DNA of 64,000 bases. Origin: Thamnocephalis sphaerospora (lineage: Eukaryota > Zoopagomycota > Zoopagomycetes > Zoopagales > Sigmoideomycetaceae). The notes beneath the pieces are model-generated. The model made no database searches and was not told the origin of the DNA. It was given only the letters and a program-made list of their open reading frames with translations. The position numbers were made by a program, and so were the translations under genes. The stretch is taken from assembly GCA_003614735.1 (NCBI GenBank), contig KZ992428.1, positions 1 to 64,000 of the forward strand. Reading direction: 5' to 3'. Shown here in pieces: positions 1-10,320 of the stretch; within the stretch, counting starts at the first letter, position 1, and every line of letters starts with the position of its first letter.

Positions 1-1429
1 GAGCGGGGGCACAGGCATGGCATCCATGGACCCGCCTTCGCTGCATTTCCGATCGCTACACACGGCAAATGCTAGCATGCGCGGCACGCCAATCAAAGCG
101 CGTGCTCCAAAGACAGCTGGCACGCCCAAGCTGCTCAAACAGGTGCTCATGTCCAACCAGCGCGGAACGCCCAAGGTAGATCACCATGCTCTGTTTGATG
201 CAACCACGCCGTATTCGGACGCGTCGACAGAGATGGAGAACGACACGGAGCGCTTTTTGCAGATGAATTCCCCGCCCGTCACGCTGCAGTTTACGCTGCC
301 GCAAAGCAAGACACCTGGGCGTACTGCGGTGGATGCTCTGCTGGACGACATGTCGCCCATTTCCACCAGTCCATTTGGCGCCAGCGCGCAGTTTCTTACG
401 CGCGTGCACGAAATGTCGACGCGATCGACAGCAGGCGGCGGCACAATGGTGTCCGAGTCGGCAGGAAACATACCAAGCGTCGTGCATCGTCACCACAGTG
501 TATCCACCTTTACCGCCGACGGCGAGCAAGCGTCCACTAGCACAGGTGGACACGGCCAGCCATCGGTACAGCAGTTTGTCACAGGTCTGGACGACATTGA
601 TTCGCTGCTGGAAATGTCGGATATGCCAGTGGCAGAGTCAGCAAAGAAGCAGCTGGCGCGTATGACGACGGAGCAGTTGATGGGGGCCGGTGGCAGCGAT
701 GGCGATGGCGATGACGATGACGCGATGCACAACAGTAGGGATGGTGGGTCGCCATGTCCGCCGGAACGGCCAACAGGCTGGGTGCTTGGTACGCCACCGC
801 GTACCCAGCAGCCGCAAATCTCGTCAACCCCGATGGTCTTTGGCAGCAAGGCACGTACCAACTTGTCTGACGGTACCAATATGTCCTTTGGTATGTCTGT
901 TGTGGCGGACGCTAGCCAAATTGGCTCGCAGCGTGTTGGGCGCGCCAGCACGTTTGAGCACCGCGAACAGGGCGGCGCAGCTACGATGGCGGGCGATGAG
1001 ACCTGTGCTCTGCCAGAGTTTAGTCTGGACATGTTTCCAGCGGTATTTCAGGCAAGTGAAGACGATGGTTGCACGGGGACGGTGGTACAAAGTGTAGTGA
1101 CGTTGCTAACCTGTGTGTTGCATCACCTAGTCACCACCAGGCTCTCTGCAGCTGCAACAGGTTTACAACACATTCAAGGCGCATGCTGGCCAAACACTGG
1201 TGGGTTTACTTGCGTGCAGCGCAGCTAAGCTGCGGCTGGCCACGTTGACTGTACTCACACACGCTGCTACTGCTAGGACATGCCGACGCTCGAGCAGCTG
1301 CTGCCCAACTTTGGCGCCGAGCGAATTGCATTGCTGGCCGATCTATTGGTACGCCGGCGCTTCCTACGCAAGCAGCAAGGTCCTGGCCAAGCCTGGGCCA
1401 CACAATGGACACTTCGTGGTGCGCCATAG
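1..1429 (+). CDS. ASK1: DASH complex subunit Ask1, C-terminal part (5' end outside window)
   Basis: Ask1 is a subunit of the fungal DASH/Dam1 ring that couples kinetochores to spindle microtubules. The visible frame is open from base 2, so the N-terminal Ask1 domain lies upstream. The diagnostic part is the motif SPPVTLQFTLPQSKTPGRTA (about residue 90), which resembles the conserved C-terminal Ask1 segment that follows a TP-rich phosphorylatable stretch; TP sites are plentiful here. I infer exons up to 1051, 1131-1199 and 1277-1429. Intron 1 (1052-1130) is a GC-AG intron with the donor CAG/GCAAGT and a TGCTAAC branch site; intron 2 (1200-1276) is GT-AG. Reading phase is kept across both, and the tail reads SLQLQQVYNTFKAHAG then DMPTLEQLLPNFGAERIALL. 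About 423 residues are visible. The stop at 1427 is the simplest choice; a further 3' exon is possible. The identification rests on the one motif plus general character. Confidence 0.72.
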
Positions 1430-1814
1430 CGCCATTGTCTATTTGTCTATGTGTACGACTTGTCCAAATAGATGTGTCATTGCCACTACCGCCGTCTATG
1501 TTGTGCACAGCTGCACAACGTCAATACCCTGTGCAAACAACGTTGTGGTTGCCAGTGGAGAGTAACTGTAGGTCTACATTGTCGACGGTTTGGGGCGACA
1601 CTACAGCACAGCGACAAGTAGGAAATGAGTTTGAAGAGGCAGATGCTCAAGATTAAGGTCACGGATAAAAGGTAGTGAGGGACATTGCAAACATAACCAC
1701 ATCACATCGCAACGTGCTGGGTGTTCGGCGTATGAAGGTGGCACAGAGGAAAAGCAGAGCACACGGCTGTTGCTTTGCGTGCGCGCTCACCATCAAGCCA
1801 TGCGCTCTTCCACT
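1430..1814. other. Intergenic, convergent 3' ends of ASK1 and SVF1
   Basis: No supported gene. The interval separates two convergent genes and should hold both 3' UTRs. A short open frame ending near 1656 could be a further 3' exon of ASK1, but there is no homology to support it. Confidence 0.4.
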
Positions 1815-2958
1815 TTAGCTGATAAAGGTACACTCGTAGAGCAGATGGCCATCGTCCTCGATCAGCTCGTCGTCTAGTCGGATCTGGACCTTGGTCGGCT
1901 CGTGCCACTCGTAGACAAACGGCTTGGCCACCAGTGCCTGCACCAGCTTGCGTACCATCCAGGGCAGCTCGCTGAGCACGTCGATCCGATCGCAAAGGAT
2001 CGTGGGATGGACCTCCATGGAAATTTCCAGTGCGCGCGGAGTATCCTCAAGCGTGCGACCGCGCCAGCGGAGGCGCAGATGGGTGGCCGGGTAGTAGCCG
2101 GTGTGCGGGTCCAGCTCCGAGTCCAGCACGTCCACATCGTTGTCCACGGTGACCGCCAGCAGCTTGTTGTCCAGCACCAGCGAGCCCTGGATGACGTTAA
2201 TGGAGCCGTGGCGCGGCGGGGTCTGGAACTGAATAAGGTTGACGGCTGCGCGTGGCGAGTGGAAGGTGGCCATGTGCCACTTGCTGGCAACCAAGTGCGG
2301 CTTCATGCCGGAGAACGCGTGGATAAACGTGCCGTGGCCCTTGAGCGAATACTCTTTGCCGTCCACATAGGCAGTGCCGCTGCACACGTTGCGCGGGAAC
2401 CAGCGGTGCGAAACATAGGATGCGCTTTCATCCTTGCCATAGTAGGTGCGGCCCTTGCCGAGCTTATAGCCGCGGTCGACCAGCTTCATTTGCAGCCTGA
2501 TGCGCTCCTTGCCCTTTTCCAGCAGGAACGTGTACTCGTCGCGCGCCTCATTCAGCTGAATGCTAATTGGCTTGCAGTTGACCGATAGGCGGTCTGAGCT
2601 CAGCTTGAAGTCGGAGCTGTAGCAGCTGTGCGTACGGAAGATATTGTTCTTTGTCGGGTGATGGAAGTAGCGGAAGGACGTCTGCACGGTCGCACCAAAG
2701 CTGTGGGATGCAGATGTTAGTTAAACGCTGACAGGCGCCTGGTGGCCATGCTGCAACTCACCCAGCGTTGGCATACGCCAGTTGAATAAAGAAAAGCGCG
2801 TTGTCCTCGGTCAGCAGGTAGACCGTCTGCGTCTCCGAGCAGGAGCCGGGCGGGGTTGTCCAGCGCAGGTCGTCGGCGGTGAGCTCGCCGGCCAACTCGG
2901 CAAGGTCGACCAGGTCGGACGCCTTTGTCACGGTAGATTCGTCGACGGTGGGCGGCAT
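1815..2958 (-). CDS. SVF1: Svf1-like survival factor / ceramide-binding lipocalin-fold protein
   Basis: Svf1 is a fungal cytosolic/Golgi-peripheral protein linked to sphingolipid (ceramide) transport and survival under oxidative and cold stress. Two exons: 2762-2958 (starts MPPTVDESTVTKASDLVDLA) and 1815-2700, joined by a 61-bp GT-AG intron (2701-2761) in phase 2, giving 360 residues. Family features seen are an N-terminal segment with the aromatic run ENALFF-type core (TEDNALFFIQLAYANAG), YYGKDESASYVSHRWFPR in the middle, the central GKEYSLKGHGTFIHAFSGMK block, and a C-terminal half with ASKWHMATFHSP and the end PFVYEWHEPTKVQIRLDD. Length is slightly below the 380-480 residues of ascomycete relatives. 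The start is the first in-frame ATG of exon 1. The assignment is firm at family level. Confidence 0.9.
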
Positions 2959-5529
2959 GTGAACGGATGGGATGAGCAGTCAACTGGGTGGGTAGACCAA
3001 TGGTCTCAGACGCCAGGGAGGTAGTGAGGTTTACGCGACAACAGGGTAACCACGGTAATGGCTTGGCCAGCACAACTAGTCGATGGCTCTGCTGTCGAGT
3101 GCGGTGAAAGAACGTAGTGGAGAACAACAAAGAGGGAAGCAAACGAGTGGAAGAGAGACAGAGAGAGAGAGGCGAAGTGGTGGCGCAAGCCATTGGTTGG
3201 TCAGCCGGCCCGCGCATCCATCATTTACCCCTCGGCTGATGATTGGCGGACTTGGGCGAGCATCTGACCGAAGTACGATCAGCTGATGGTCATGGCTGAT
3301 CCACAAGCTGACTAAACCAGGACCATAAGATGACTATGATGATCGACATAGCATCGACTTAGCGCGCCGAGCTCATGGACGTGGGCGGGGGTGCGATGAT
3401 CCGGCGGATGATAAGAGACGTGCACGTTTAGCCTGAGCAGCACGCGACGATCTTTCGGATTAGAAGGCGAGCGTGTGCGGACTGAAAACAAAAATGGTGA
3501 AGTTGGAGGTAGAGGGCGGCAACAGCAGCAGCAGCAGCCGCAGCCATCGGCGTTTCTCACCGCTTTGCGATAGGGGCAGTGGGAAAGCCGTAGAAGGTTC
3601 GCAAAGCCGTCTTGGTTGCTAAAGCGGCATTTGGGCAAACAGAGTAACCGCCACTTGTGCACGCTCGAGTGGCCGTGGCACTTGCATGATCGTGTGCCCA
3701 GGTCCATCAGCCGCAAAAGTCTGCTCAGCAGGCGTGACACCAAAAGCGCGCGCGTAAGGAACGGGACACGAGCGCTAATGGACGTTATGCTGAGCTCACG
3801 AGGTGGGTGCACCCTGTTTTCCGACTGGCCGGCCACCTCTGACGACATACTGTCCGTGACGAGGTCACACATGCAGGGCACTAGTGCGAGTGCATAGCAA
3901 GTATGCACGCCCGTCATCTGCCAGCTAAGTCGGCGTCCCCGACGGCGGGCGCGTGTATGCGCGATAGTTGTCCGCACACGCATGCTGACCGACCAACGTG
4001 GTGATTGGAACGGCTCTGACTCCTGGCGCATTGCAGCCGACCATGCCGCACCAGACGCCGTTATCGCCTCATAGATTGAAACGATGGGACGGTAAAACGG
4101 GGTGCAATGATCTAATCGTTTTAGTTATCAGCGGCCACTGCGGCATTAGCAGTGTTTGTCCTGCAGCCACTAGGGTTTGTGTCCGCTTGTCTGTAACGTT
4201 TTGCGCGTCGCACACCGCACAGCACGCACTACGGCGACCAAACCGCAGACACCTTGGCAATTGGCACGCCAGCGGGCGCGGCGTGCACAGCGGTTCCTGC
4301 CATGTTTGGCTTTCGTCGCGTCGCGTCGCGCTGTGGTGGCTCCGAATGGAGCAATCCAGGTCCCGCTGTCCATCCTACTCTATTTCGGGGAGCGTGGCCG
4401 TGTTTGCTGCTGTGAGACGTGGACACCCGTGGCGCAGTGGTCCACAGACGTCGCGGCCGGCTTTGCCCGACTAGGTGGCATGCTAGCATGTGCCACGCAC
4501 TCTGCTGGACGCGTTGCACCTAGCCATCGCTCTAGACGGCAGTGCTGGCTGGGTGCCGCACATGGCCGGTGGTGGCGCCAACGAGACGTTCCACCCGTGC
4601 ACGCACACACCCAAGCGCACACACAGCCGCACATACAGCCGCACAGCGCGGCCGAAGCGTGGTGGCGCAGAGCGTGGTAGTGATATGAACGCGCTCCGCG
4701 TTCCGTACACGCCCATCGTGCCAGTTCACACCACCGCTTATGGTGGACTGGTGAGGCCTCTGATGGAATTCCTCCGGGAAGGTTATCCGGCGGCGCGTTC
4801 TTGCCACACGCTAGGGCAGCCATGACGACGGTTTCCAAACCAAGATCGTGCGTCTCCGCCAATCATCTGTACGTCGATTGCCGCTGATAAGCCGACCGTT
4901 ACACAGGCATAGCTGATCTCAAGGCGCTGGTATTATCACCCGTGAGCGAGCGGACGGCGAAAAAGGTTGATGCGGCTATGATCCTTTTTCTGCGCTGGGC
5001 ATGAGTCCGCCAGTGCCGGTAGCACACTCCTCTTTTGCCATGCCGCTACCATTGTAGAACAGGGTGGGTGGCCGACACCCTGGCCAGTGGGCATGCAGAG
5101 ACGGATCGCGTCGGGGGTCTCGGAAGTCAGCCGTAATGGCCCCAGCTCATCGCAACCGCCGTGACGTTCAGCGCCGTACAAATCGACCAACGTCCTTGGT
5201 CACCCACGGCCGATTATAAAAGGCCCATCGCGTTTTTCTCCTCGGACAGATATTCAGTGGGTCCTGCCTCTACTCTCGTTTTTCACCACCTTTCGCTTTT
5301 GCAGCGCGTGCGCGCTGCGTACGCTACCGCGCACTACGCTATTCAAGAGCCTGACCGAGGATTAATTCTTCCGTCTCGCCAAGTTCAAGACCACGCTACC
5401 GCGGTCAACTAGTATCTTCGTCGTCACCACTGTCCGGCCGTACCGTCGCCGCTCAGCTTTCCGCCTAGTTCTTCCATCCGGCTACGACTCGTCTTAACGA
5501 TTTCCAGTCCCATCGCCGCCGCTACTATC
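2959..5529. promoter_or_regulatory. 2.6-kb divergent intergenic region between SVF1 and PHO84
   Basis: I find no convincing gene. Open frames here are short, overlap one another on both strands, and lack recognisable domains or a splice pattern. No tRNA-like fold was noticed. The region must contain the SVF1 promoter on the left and the PHO84 promoter on the right. A TATAAAA box lies at 5215-5221. The last 150 bases before PHO84 are pyrimidine-rich, as in many fungal 5' leaders. I saw no clear CACGTG Pho4-type box outside the coding sequence. Confidence 0.5.
5215..5221 (+). promoter_or_regulatory. TATA box upstream of PHO84
   Basis: TATAAAA in the context GATTATAAAAGG, 309 bases before the PHO84 start codon and on the same strand. 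A long CT-rich leader follows. It fits a strongly regulated nutrient-transporter promoter, but the transcription start is not visible. Confidence 0.5.
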
Positions 5530-7155
5530 ATGTCCTCCCACTCTATTCGCCACGTGGACGACTCGTCGCAAGTCGTCGTCCACGATGTGGCGCTCGACGC
5601 GCAGGAGCGCCGTCGCCGTGCCCTGGCCGAGATTGACAACGCAAAGTTCGGCTGGTTCCACATCCGTGCCTGCATTGTCTCCGGTATCGGCTTCTTCACC
5701 GATGCGTACGACCTGTTCATCATCAACTTGGTCGTGCAGATGCTTGGCTACGTGTACTTTGCCGACAACAAGAACGTCGTGCCGTCCAGCATCGATCTCG
5801 GTCTGAAGGTTTCGGCCTCGATCGGTACCTTTATCGGTCAGATCTTCTTTGGCTACCTGGCTGACCGTCTCGGCCGCAAGAAGATGTACGGTATCGAGCT
5901 CATGATGATTGTCGTGTTCACCATCACCTCTGCCTTTGCCGCCAACGCCGTGCGTGGCATCACTGCCACCACTATGATTATGATCTGGCGTTTCCTGCTC
6001 GGCATCGGTGTCGGTGGCGACTACCCGCTCTCTGCCGTTATTACCTCCGAGTTTGCCACCACCAAGCGTCGCGGTGCTATGATTGCCGCTGTGTTTGCCA
6101 TGCAGGGCTTTGGCATTCTCTCGGCCGCCATCGTCTCCACCGTCACCGTGGTTGCCTTCCAGAACGCCATTAATGAGGACGTGATGGCATTTGATTACGT
6201 CTGGCGTATCTGTGTCGGTGTTGGCGCCATCCCCGGCCTGGTTGCCATCTACTTCCGTCTGACCATCCCCGAAACGCCTCGCTACACCATGGACATCAAC
6301 AAGGATCTGAGCAAGGCCACCAAGGATATCGGCAACGTCCTGAACCTGGACGCCAAGGCTCATGGCGCCGATGCTGTTGCTGCCGCTCAGGCCGCCGAGC
6401 ACCACGCCCAGGCCGTCCCCAAGGCTAGCTGGAGCGATTTCCGCCGTCACTTCAGCCAGTGGCCGAACCTCAAGGTCCTGGTCGGTACCTCCATGACCTG
6501 GTTTGCGCTTGATGTCGCTTTCTACGGCACCGGTCTCAACAACGCCATCATCCTTACCGCTATGGGCTACGTCGACAAGAGCTCGCCGTATCGCGATCTG
6601 TACACCGCCTCGGTCGGCAACATTATTATTGCTATGCTTGGTACCGTTCCGGGCTACTGGGTCACCGTTTTCACCGTCGACCGCATGGGCCGCAAGACGA
6701 TCCAGCTGATGGGCTTCACCGTCCTCACTGTGCTCTTCCTCATCATGGGCATCGGTTTCAACGCGATCCGCGACTACAGCATTGTGCTCTTCACCGTCAT
6801 CTTCACGCTCACGCAGTTCTTCCAGAACTGGGGTCCGAACAGCACCACCTTTATCGTTCCGGGTGAGGTGTTCCCGACTCGCTACCGTTCCACTGCCCAC
6901 GGTATCTCGGCTGCTATGGGCAAGCTGGGTGCTATTGTCGCCCAGGTCGGCTTCTCGCAGCTCAAGGATATCGGCGGCAAGGGCGAGTTCGTTCCCGAGC
7001 TTATCATCATCTTCGCCGTGTTCATGTTCATTGGCCTTCTCTTCACGTTCTTTATCCCTGAGACTGCCGGCAAGACGCTCGAGGAGCTCTCTGGCGAGGA
7101 CGACTATGCCGCTCGCCGCACGGGTGCCGACGACGCTGTTATGCAGGAAGTCTAA
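5530..7155 (+). CDS. PHO84: High-affinity inorganic phosphate:H+ symporter (MFS, PHS family)
   Basis: Plasma-membrane phosphate permease, 541 residues, one exon. It shows the PHS-family layout of the major facilitator superfamily: a hydrophilic N-terminus, TM1 with GFFTDAYDLFIINL (about residues 54-67), the MFS loop motif FGYLADRLGRKKMYG, and the family signature GVGGDYPLSAVITSEFA (about 161-177), whose Asp and neighbouring residues bind phosphate in characterised homologues. After a central cytosolic loop the second half repeats the pattern, with DRMGRKTIQLMGF and the family block QNWGPNSTTFIVPGEVFPTR. The C-terminus has the PETAGKTLEELSGED segment typical of fungal Pho84. Codon use is strongly biased towards C-ending codons, as in a highly expressed gene; this bias also creates a long antisense open frame. 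The start ATG is preceded by a pyrimidine-rich leader. Confidence 0.95.
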   Translation: MSSHSIRHVDDSSQVVVHDVALDAQERRRRALAEIDNAKFGWFHIRACIVSGIGFFTDAYDLFIINLVVQMLGYVYFADNKNVVPSSIDLGLKVSASIGTFIGQIFFGYLADRLGRKKMYGIELMMIVVFTITSAFAANAVRGITATTMIMIWRFLLGIGVGGDYPLSAVITSEFATTKRRGAMIAAVFAMQGFGILSAAIVSTVTVVAFQNAINEDVMAFDYVWRICVGVGAIPGLVAIYFRLTIPETPRYTMDINKDLSKATKDIGNVLNLDAKAHGADAVAAAQAAEHHAQAVPKASWSDFRRHFSQWPNLKVLVGTSMTWFALDVAFYGTGLNNAIILTAMGYVDKSSPYRDLYTASVGNIIIAMLGTVPGYWVTVFTVDRMGRKTIQLMGFTVLTVLFLIMGIGFNAIRDYSIVLFTVIFTLTQFFQNWGPNSTTFIVPGEVFPTRYRSTAHGISAAMGKLGAIVAQVGFSQLKDIGGKGEFVPELIIIFAVFMFIGLLFTFFIPETAGKTLEELSGEDDYAARRTGADDAVMQEV

Positions 7156-7366
7156 AAGCATTGCTACCGCGCCGCACACTCTGTTTTCCTCTTTCACTGC
7201 GTTTTTGCCGTTGCGCCCGTCTATTGTTACCATTGCTGCTGCCTAAAAATGCTTAATGTAGCCGCCCTCTAAGGCAGAACCAACACTATCCGTGTCTAGG
7301 CCGTGTCTTTCTATAAATTGTAAATAGCGTTGAAGCGACACGTAGTAAAGCTACCGTCGCCATGAT

Positions 7367-9946
7367 TTAATGCTTATATGTCTCATCTGGCCGTGTTACT
7401 GGCTGTTCTTGGTGGGGTACGGATCGGCGTCCACGTCGCTTGCCAAAACGCACGCGAAGAGGTGCCTGCTGACTTTGGCTAGAACTGGGGTCATTATGTT
7501 TTTGTTCAACATTGACGGTAGGTGCAGCTGAGTCGTCATCCTCTGTCACCGCTGTAGGGTCGCTATGCGAAAGAGCCTCGTCAATCGTTTGCAGCAGCGC
7601 CTCCCAGTCAGAGGAGATGGCAGTATCGGTGCTCGAGTCCTTTGTCGCGTCTTTGGTTAGCGCTGGAAAGGCAACTGCTTCTGCATTATCGTGCCCACTT
7701 GTGTCGCGCGAATGAGGTGTAGTAATGTCACCCGATGCGCCTGGCAAGGATGCTCGCCACAACTTGATGGCAGGGTGTGTACTGGTCAGCTGGCCTACCG
7801 GAGTGCGCTCAAACATGACAAAGGCGCTCTCTGCCTCCTCTGGCAGATCATTGATGATCAGCGCCTCCAAAAGTACCGCGCAGCGAGATGCAAGGTCTGA
7901 CGGGCTGTTGCCGACGTCAAATATGCCTGGTGCTGCAGAGTCCTCCTTGGCCAGTTGCTTCTGTCGATACCACCACGCAACTACATCCTTACCACGGCCA
8001 GTATGCAGCCAAGCACGTAGCATCGCAGTCACTGGTTGTGCTGCCGCAGCCTGCGCTCCCAGTCGTTGTTCCGCGTCCTTCAATACACGCTCGACATCCT
8101 CCATGCAGTCGTGCCGGCCGTATACATGTATGACGCGAGCGTATGCCTCAGCAAGCGCATTCTGCCCCACATCAGATTGGTCACGCGTGTTCTGCCAATG
8201 GCCAAGCACTTGCTCTGCCTCGATCAGCGCGTCGTCTGTGAGGTAGGCCAGCAGCATTGCACGGTGACAGCGACGGAGTGCGCCTGCTACGGCCAGATGA
8301 TTGGGCTGCTTGGGGTGTTGCAGTCGGCGAAGCTGCTCGGCATGTTGGCACACCTCTTCATAGACAGAGGCTGCCAGAGACAAACAGCCGGCAGCGTTCA
8401 GCGCTTGGATGAGCGGGGCTGCAACGCGCGGGTTGCGCACTCGTTTTGACGCACAGCGCTCCTTCCACAGCTTCAGAACGGTGTGCCGACGCGCTTGGGC
8501 GAGAAGCATTGTGGCTGCACCCACCCATGTCTCCTCCAGAGGATACAAGCCCTTTGTGTGCATTGCTATACACACACGAATGGCCAAGTCTGCATCACCG
8601 CAGCGTTGGTTGCTTAGACACGCTAGTGCAGCATCATGCAAAAGAAGTAGTTCGGCATCGTGACCTGGCGCATCGTTGTCATGGTGTTTTTGACCAGCCA
8701 TCCATGTGGCAAGCCACCCTGGTCGTGGCGTTGTCGGATCGGCCGTCTTGGCCGTTTCATAGAGCTGAAAGGCCACGTCGGCTGGCGCCCAGCCTTGTCC
8801 AGCCTTTAGCAACAGCGTGTACGCCGATGGGTGCAAGGCAGTGGGCGTGGTCAACACGTCCTTGTACAGCGAAAGGAATTCCGACTGTTGTGTCTCCGCA
8901 TCGGCCTGATGATGCGTGGCTTGTCGTACTATATTCACCGCTGCATAGGAGAGTCGCGCATCACTAGCATGGCCGAGGGCTTTGGCACGCAGGTACACTG
9001 TTATGGCCGCGTTGACGCTTGACTGGCTAGAGGCTGTTGCGCGAGACGTTGCTCGAGGTGTCCACAGGCGTCGCAGCAGCCAATTGATCCATGTTGCATA
9101 GTCACGCGCATGGGCGAATTCGGCGTTTTGTTCATACATGGCGCTAAACAGTTCGTGTAGCCACGTATTCTTCTCCACGCTATGTACCATTTCTGCGCTA
9201 CTGCCTTGTCGCCGGTGTTTTGACGCTGCATTGGTTGTTGGGCTATGGTGCAGAGTGTGCTGGATAGCGGTCAAGAGCCGGCTAAGATCGACGGGCGACA
9301 CGCTGCTCAGACTGCTGTTGTTCGCTAGCCAGCTAAAATGCTGCCAGGCACCTGTGAGCTTTCCTTCACGAAGCATATTGTACAATCTTAGACGTCTACG
9401 CGCCATTATGGCCTCTGCCACCTCCTCGGAACTGGCCAGTTTTGTGGCATTTTTCGTCTCACCACTAGCATGGTCTTCTGCCACGCGTACCGTTCGTCTT
9501 TGTACCGGTGCCGCTGCAGGCACCAGATGAGAAGGTAGTAACTGCTGCTGCTGCTGCTGCTGCTGCGTGTGCGCCAGCGATCCTGGCTGAACTCTATGCC
9601 TTGTCGATGATTGCTCTGGCGCGTGGCCATGTCGACGTGAACGCGAGGCATGGTGTACTGCCGAGTCGTCGCCAAGTACAATGCCAACGAGCGCTGCTAC
9701 CTCTTGCGGCAGCGCTTTTTTCCCTGTCGAATTTTGGCGCTGACGTGTTCTACCGCGTGCCGTATCTTTCGTACGCCCAGTATTCTTGGGCGGTACCGCA
9801 GCGCGCTCTCCAGACTGGGTCAGTGTCGTGTTCTCCACGTCCTTTGACGCATACGCATACACGTATGATGTCGACAGCGAGCGACGGCCCAGCGAAGAGA
9901 GAGCTCGGCCGTGCGCTTGTCGCCCCCAGCGCAGCAGTTCAGCCAT
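7367..9946 (-). CDS. Mitochondrion-targeted PPR-like helical-repeat protein
   Basis: Single-exon protein of 859 residues. The first about 30 residues are rich in Arg, Ser, Ala and Leu with no acidic residues until later (MAELLRWGRQAHGRALSSLG), a good mitochondrial presequence. A low-complexity region follows (about residues 60-160) with a polyglutamine run coded by a CAG tract. The remaining about 550 residues are predicted helical hairpins in the style of fungal pentatricopeptide-repeat proteins, for example around VCIAMHTKGLYPLEETWVGA and APLIQALNAAGCLSLAASVY. The last about 120 residues are acidic/serine-rich and end in a basic RFGKRRGRRS segment. Such proteins usually bind mitochondrial RNA. 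I cannot assign it to a named family member, and the repeat call is by eye. Confidence 0.65.
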   Translation of the reverse strand: MAELLRWGRQAHGRALSSLGRRSLSTSYVYAYASKDVENTTLTQSGERAAVPPKNTGRTKDTARGRTRQRQNSTGKKALPQEVAALVGIVLGDDSAVHHASRSRRHGHAPEQSSTRHRVQPGSLAHTQQQQQQQQLLPSHLVPAAAPVQRRTVRVAEDHASGETKNATKLASSEEVAEAIMARRRLRLYNMLREGKLTGAWQHFSWLANNSSLSSVSPVDLSRLLTAIQHTLHHSPTTNAASKHRRQGSSAEMVHSVEKNTWLHELFSAMYEQNAEFAHARDYATWINWLLRRLWTPRATSRATASSQSSVNAAITVYLRAKALGHASDARLSYAAVNIVRQATHHQADAETQQSEFLSLYKDVLTTPTALHPSAYTLLLKAGQGWAPADVAFQLYETAKTADPTTPRPGWLATWMAGQKHHDNDAPGHDAELLLLHDAALACLSNQRCGDADLAIRVCIAMHTKGLYPLEETWVGAATMLLAQARRHTVLKLWKERCASKRVRNPRVAAPLIQALNAAGCLSLAASVYEEVCQHAEQLRRLQHPKQPNHLAVAGALRRCHRAMLLAYLTDDALIEAEQVLGHWQNTRDQSDVGQNALAEAYARVIHVYGRHDCMEDVERVLKDAEQRLGAQAAAAQPVTAMLRAWLHTGRGKDVVAWWYRQKQLAKEDSAAPGIFDVGNSPSDLASRCAVLLEALIINDLPEEAESAFVMFERTPVGQLTSTHPAIKLWRASLPGASGDITTPHSRDTSGHDNAEAVAFPALTKDATKDSSTDTAISSDWEALLQTIDEALSHSDPTAVTEDDDSAAPTVNVEQKHNDPSSSQSQQAPLRVRFGKRRGRRSVPHQEQPVTRPDETYKH
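9542..9567. repeat. (CTG)n microsatellite coding polyglutamine
   Basis: About eight CTG units on the plus strand, read as CAG (Gln) on the minus strand inside the PPR-like gene. It lies in the linker between the presequence and the helical repeats, so length changes should be tolerated. Confidence 0.85.
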
Positions 9947-10320
9947 TGGTTTGGCAGTGCAATTACACCAGATTCATCTAAATAGCGCACAGACAGTTCC
10001 TTGCACGGCCGCAAGGTCCAATCGTAGACCAGACAGCCTGCACCGCAGCAATGCGCTGGCCAGCCAGATAAGCAGACGTGATGCTTTGTTGGCAGTGAGG
10101 TACGTCAACCAACAGACAACAAAAAGGAAGAAGCAGGTATTGGTGTGTGTGATTCATTCACTGGGTCCAATTTTGTATCGCCGCAATAGCGTGTACACAG
10201 TACTGGATGTAAACAGCGGCAGTAATGATGGTCTAGAGACAGATATGACGACAAAAACAGACAACAAATAGATGAACGGCGCGTCCGATGGCGGCGCAGA
10301 ATGCGAGCACGTTGCTTGGT
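9947..10320. other. Intergenic between DUG3 3' end and PPR-like gene start
   Basis: Both neighbours are on the minus strand, so this holds the promoter of the PPR-like gene and the DUG3 terminator. No further feature is seen; plus-strand open frames here are antisense shadows. Confidence 0.4.

Noticed and set aside
1902-2588. 228-codon plus-strand frame over SVF1
   Set aside because: Antisense shadow of the clear SVF1 exon 2.
3312-4862. Several overlapping 100-240-codon frames in the SVF1-PHO84 gap
   Set aside because: They overlap on both strands, lack domains and plausible splice partners, and are expected by chance at this GC content.
5494-7233. 579-codon open frame antisense to PHO84
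   Set aside because: It mirrors the strong C-ending codon bias of PHO84 on the other strand, is Gly/Asp/His/Val-rich and low in complexity, and PHO84 itself is unmistakable.
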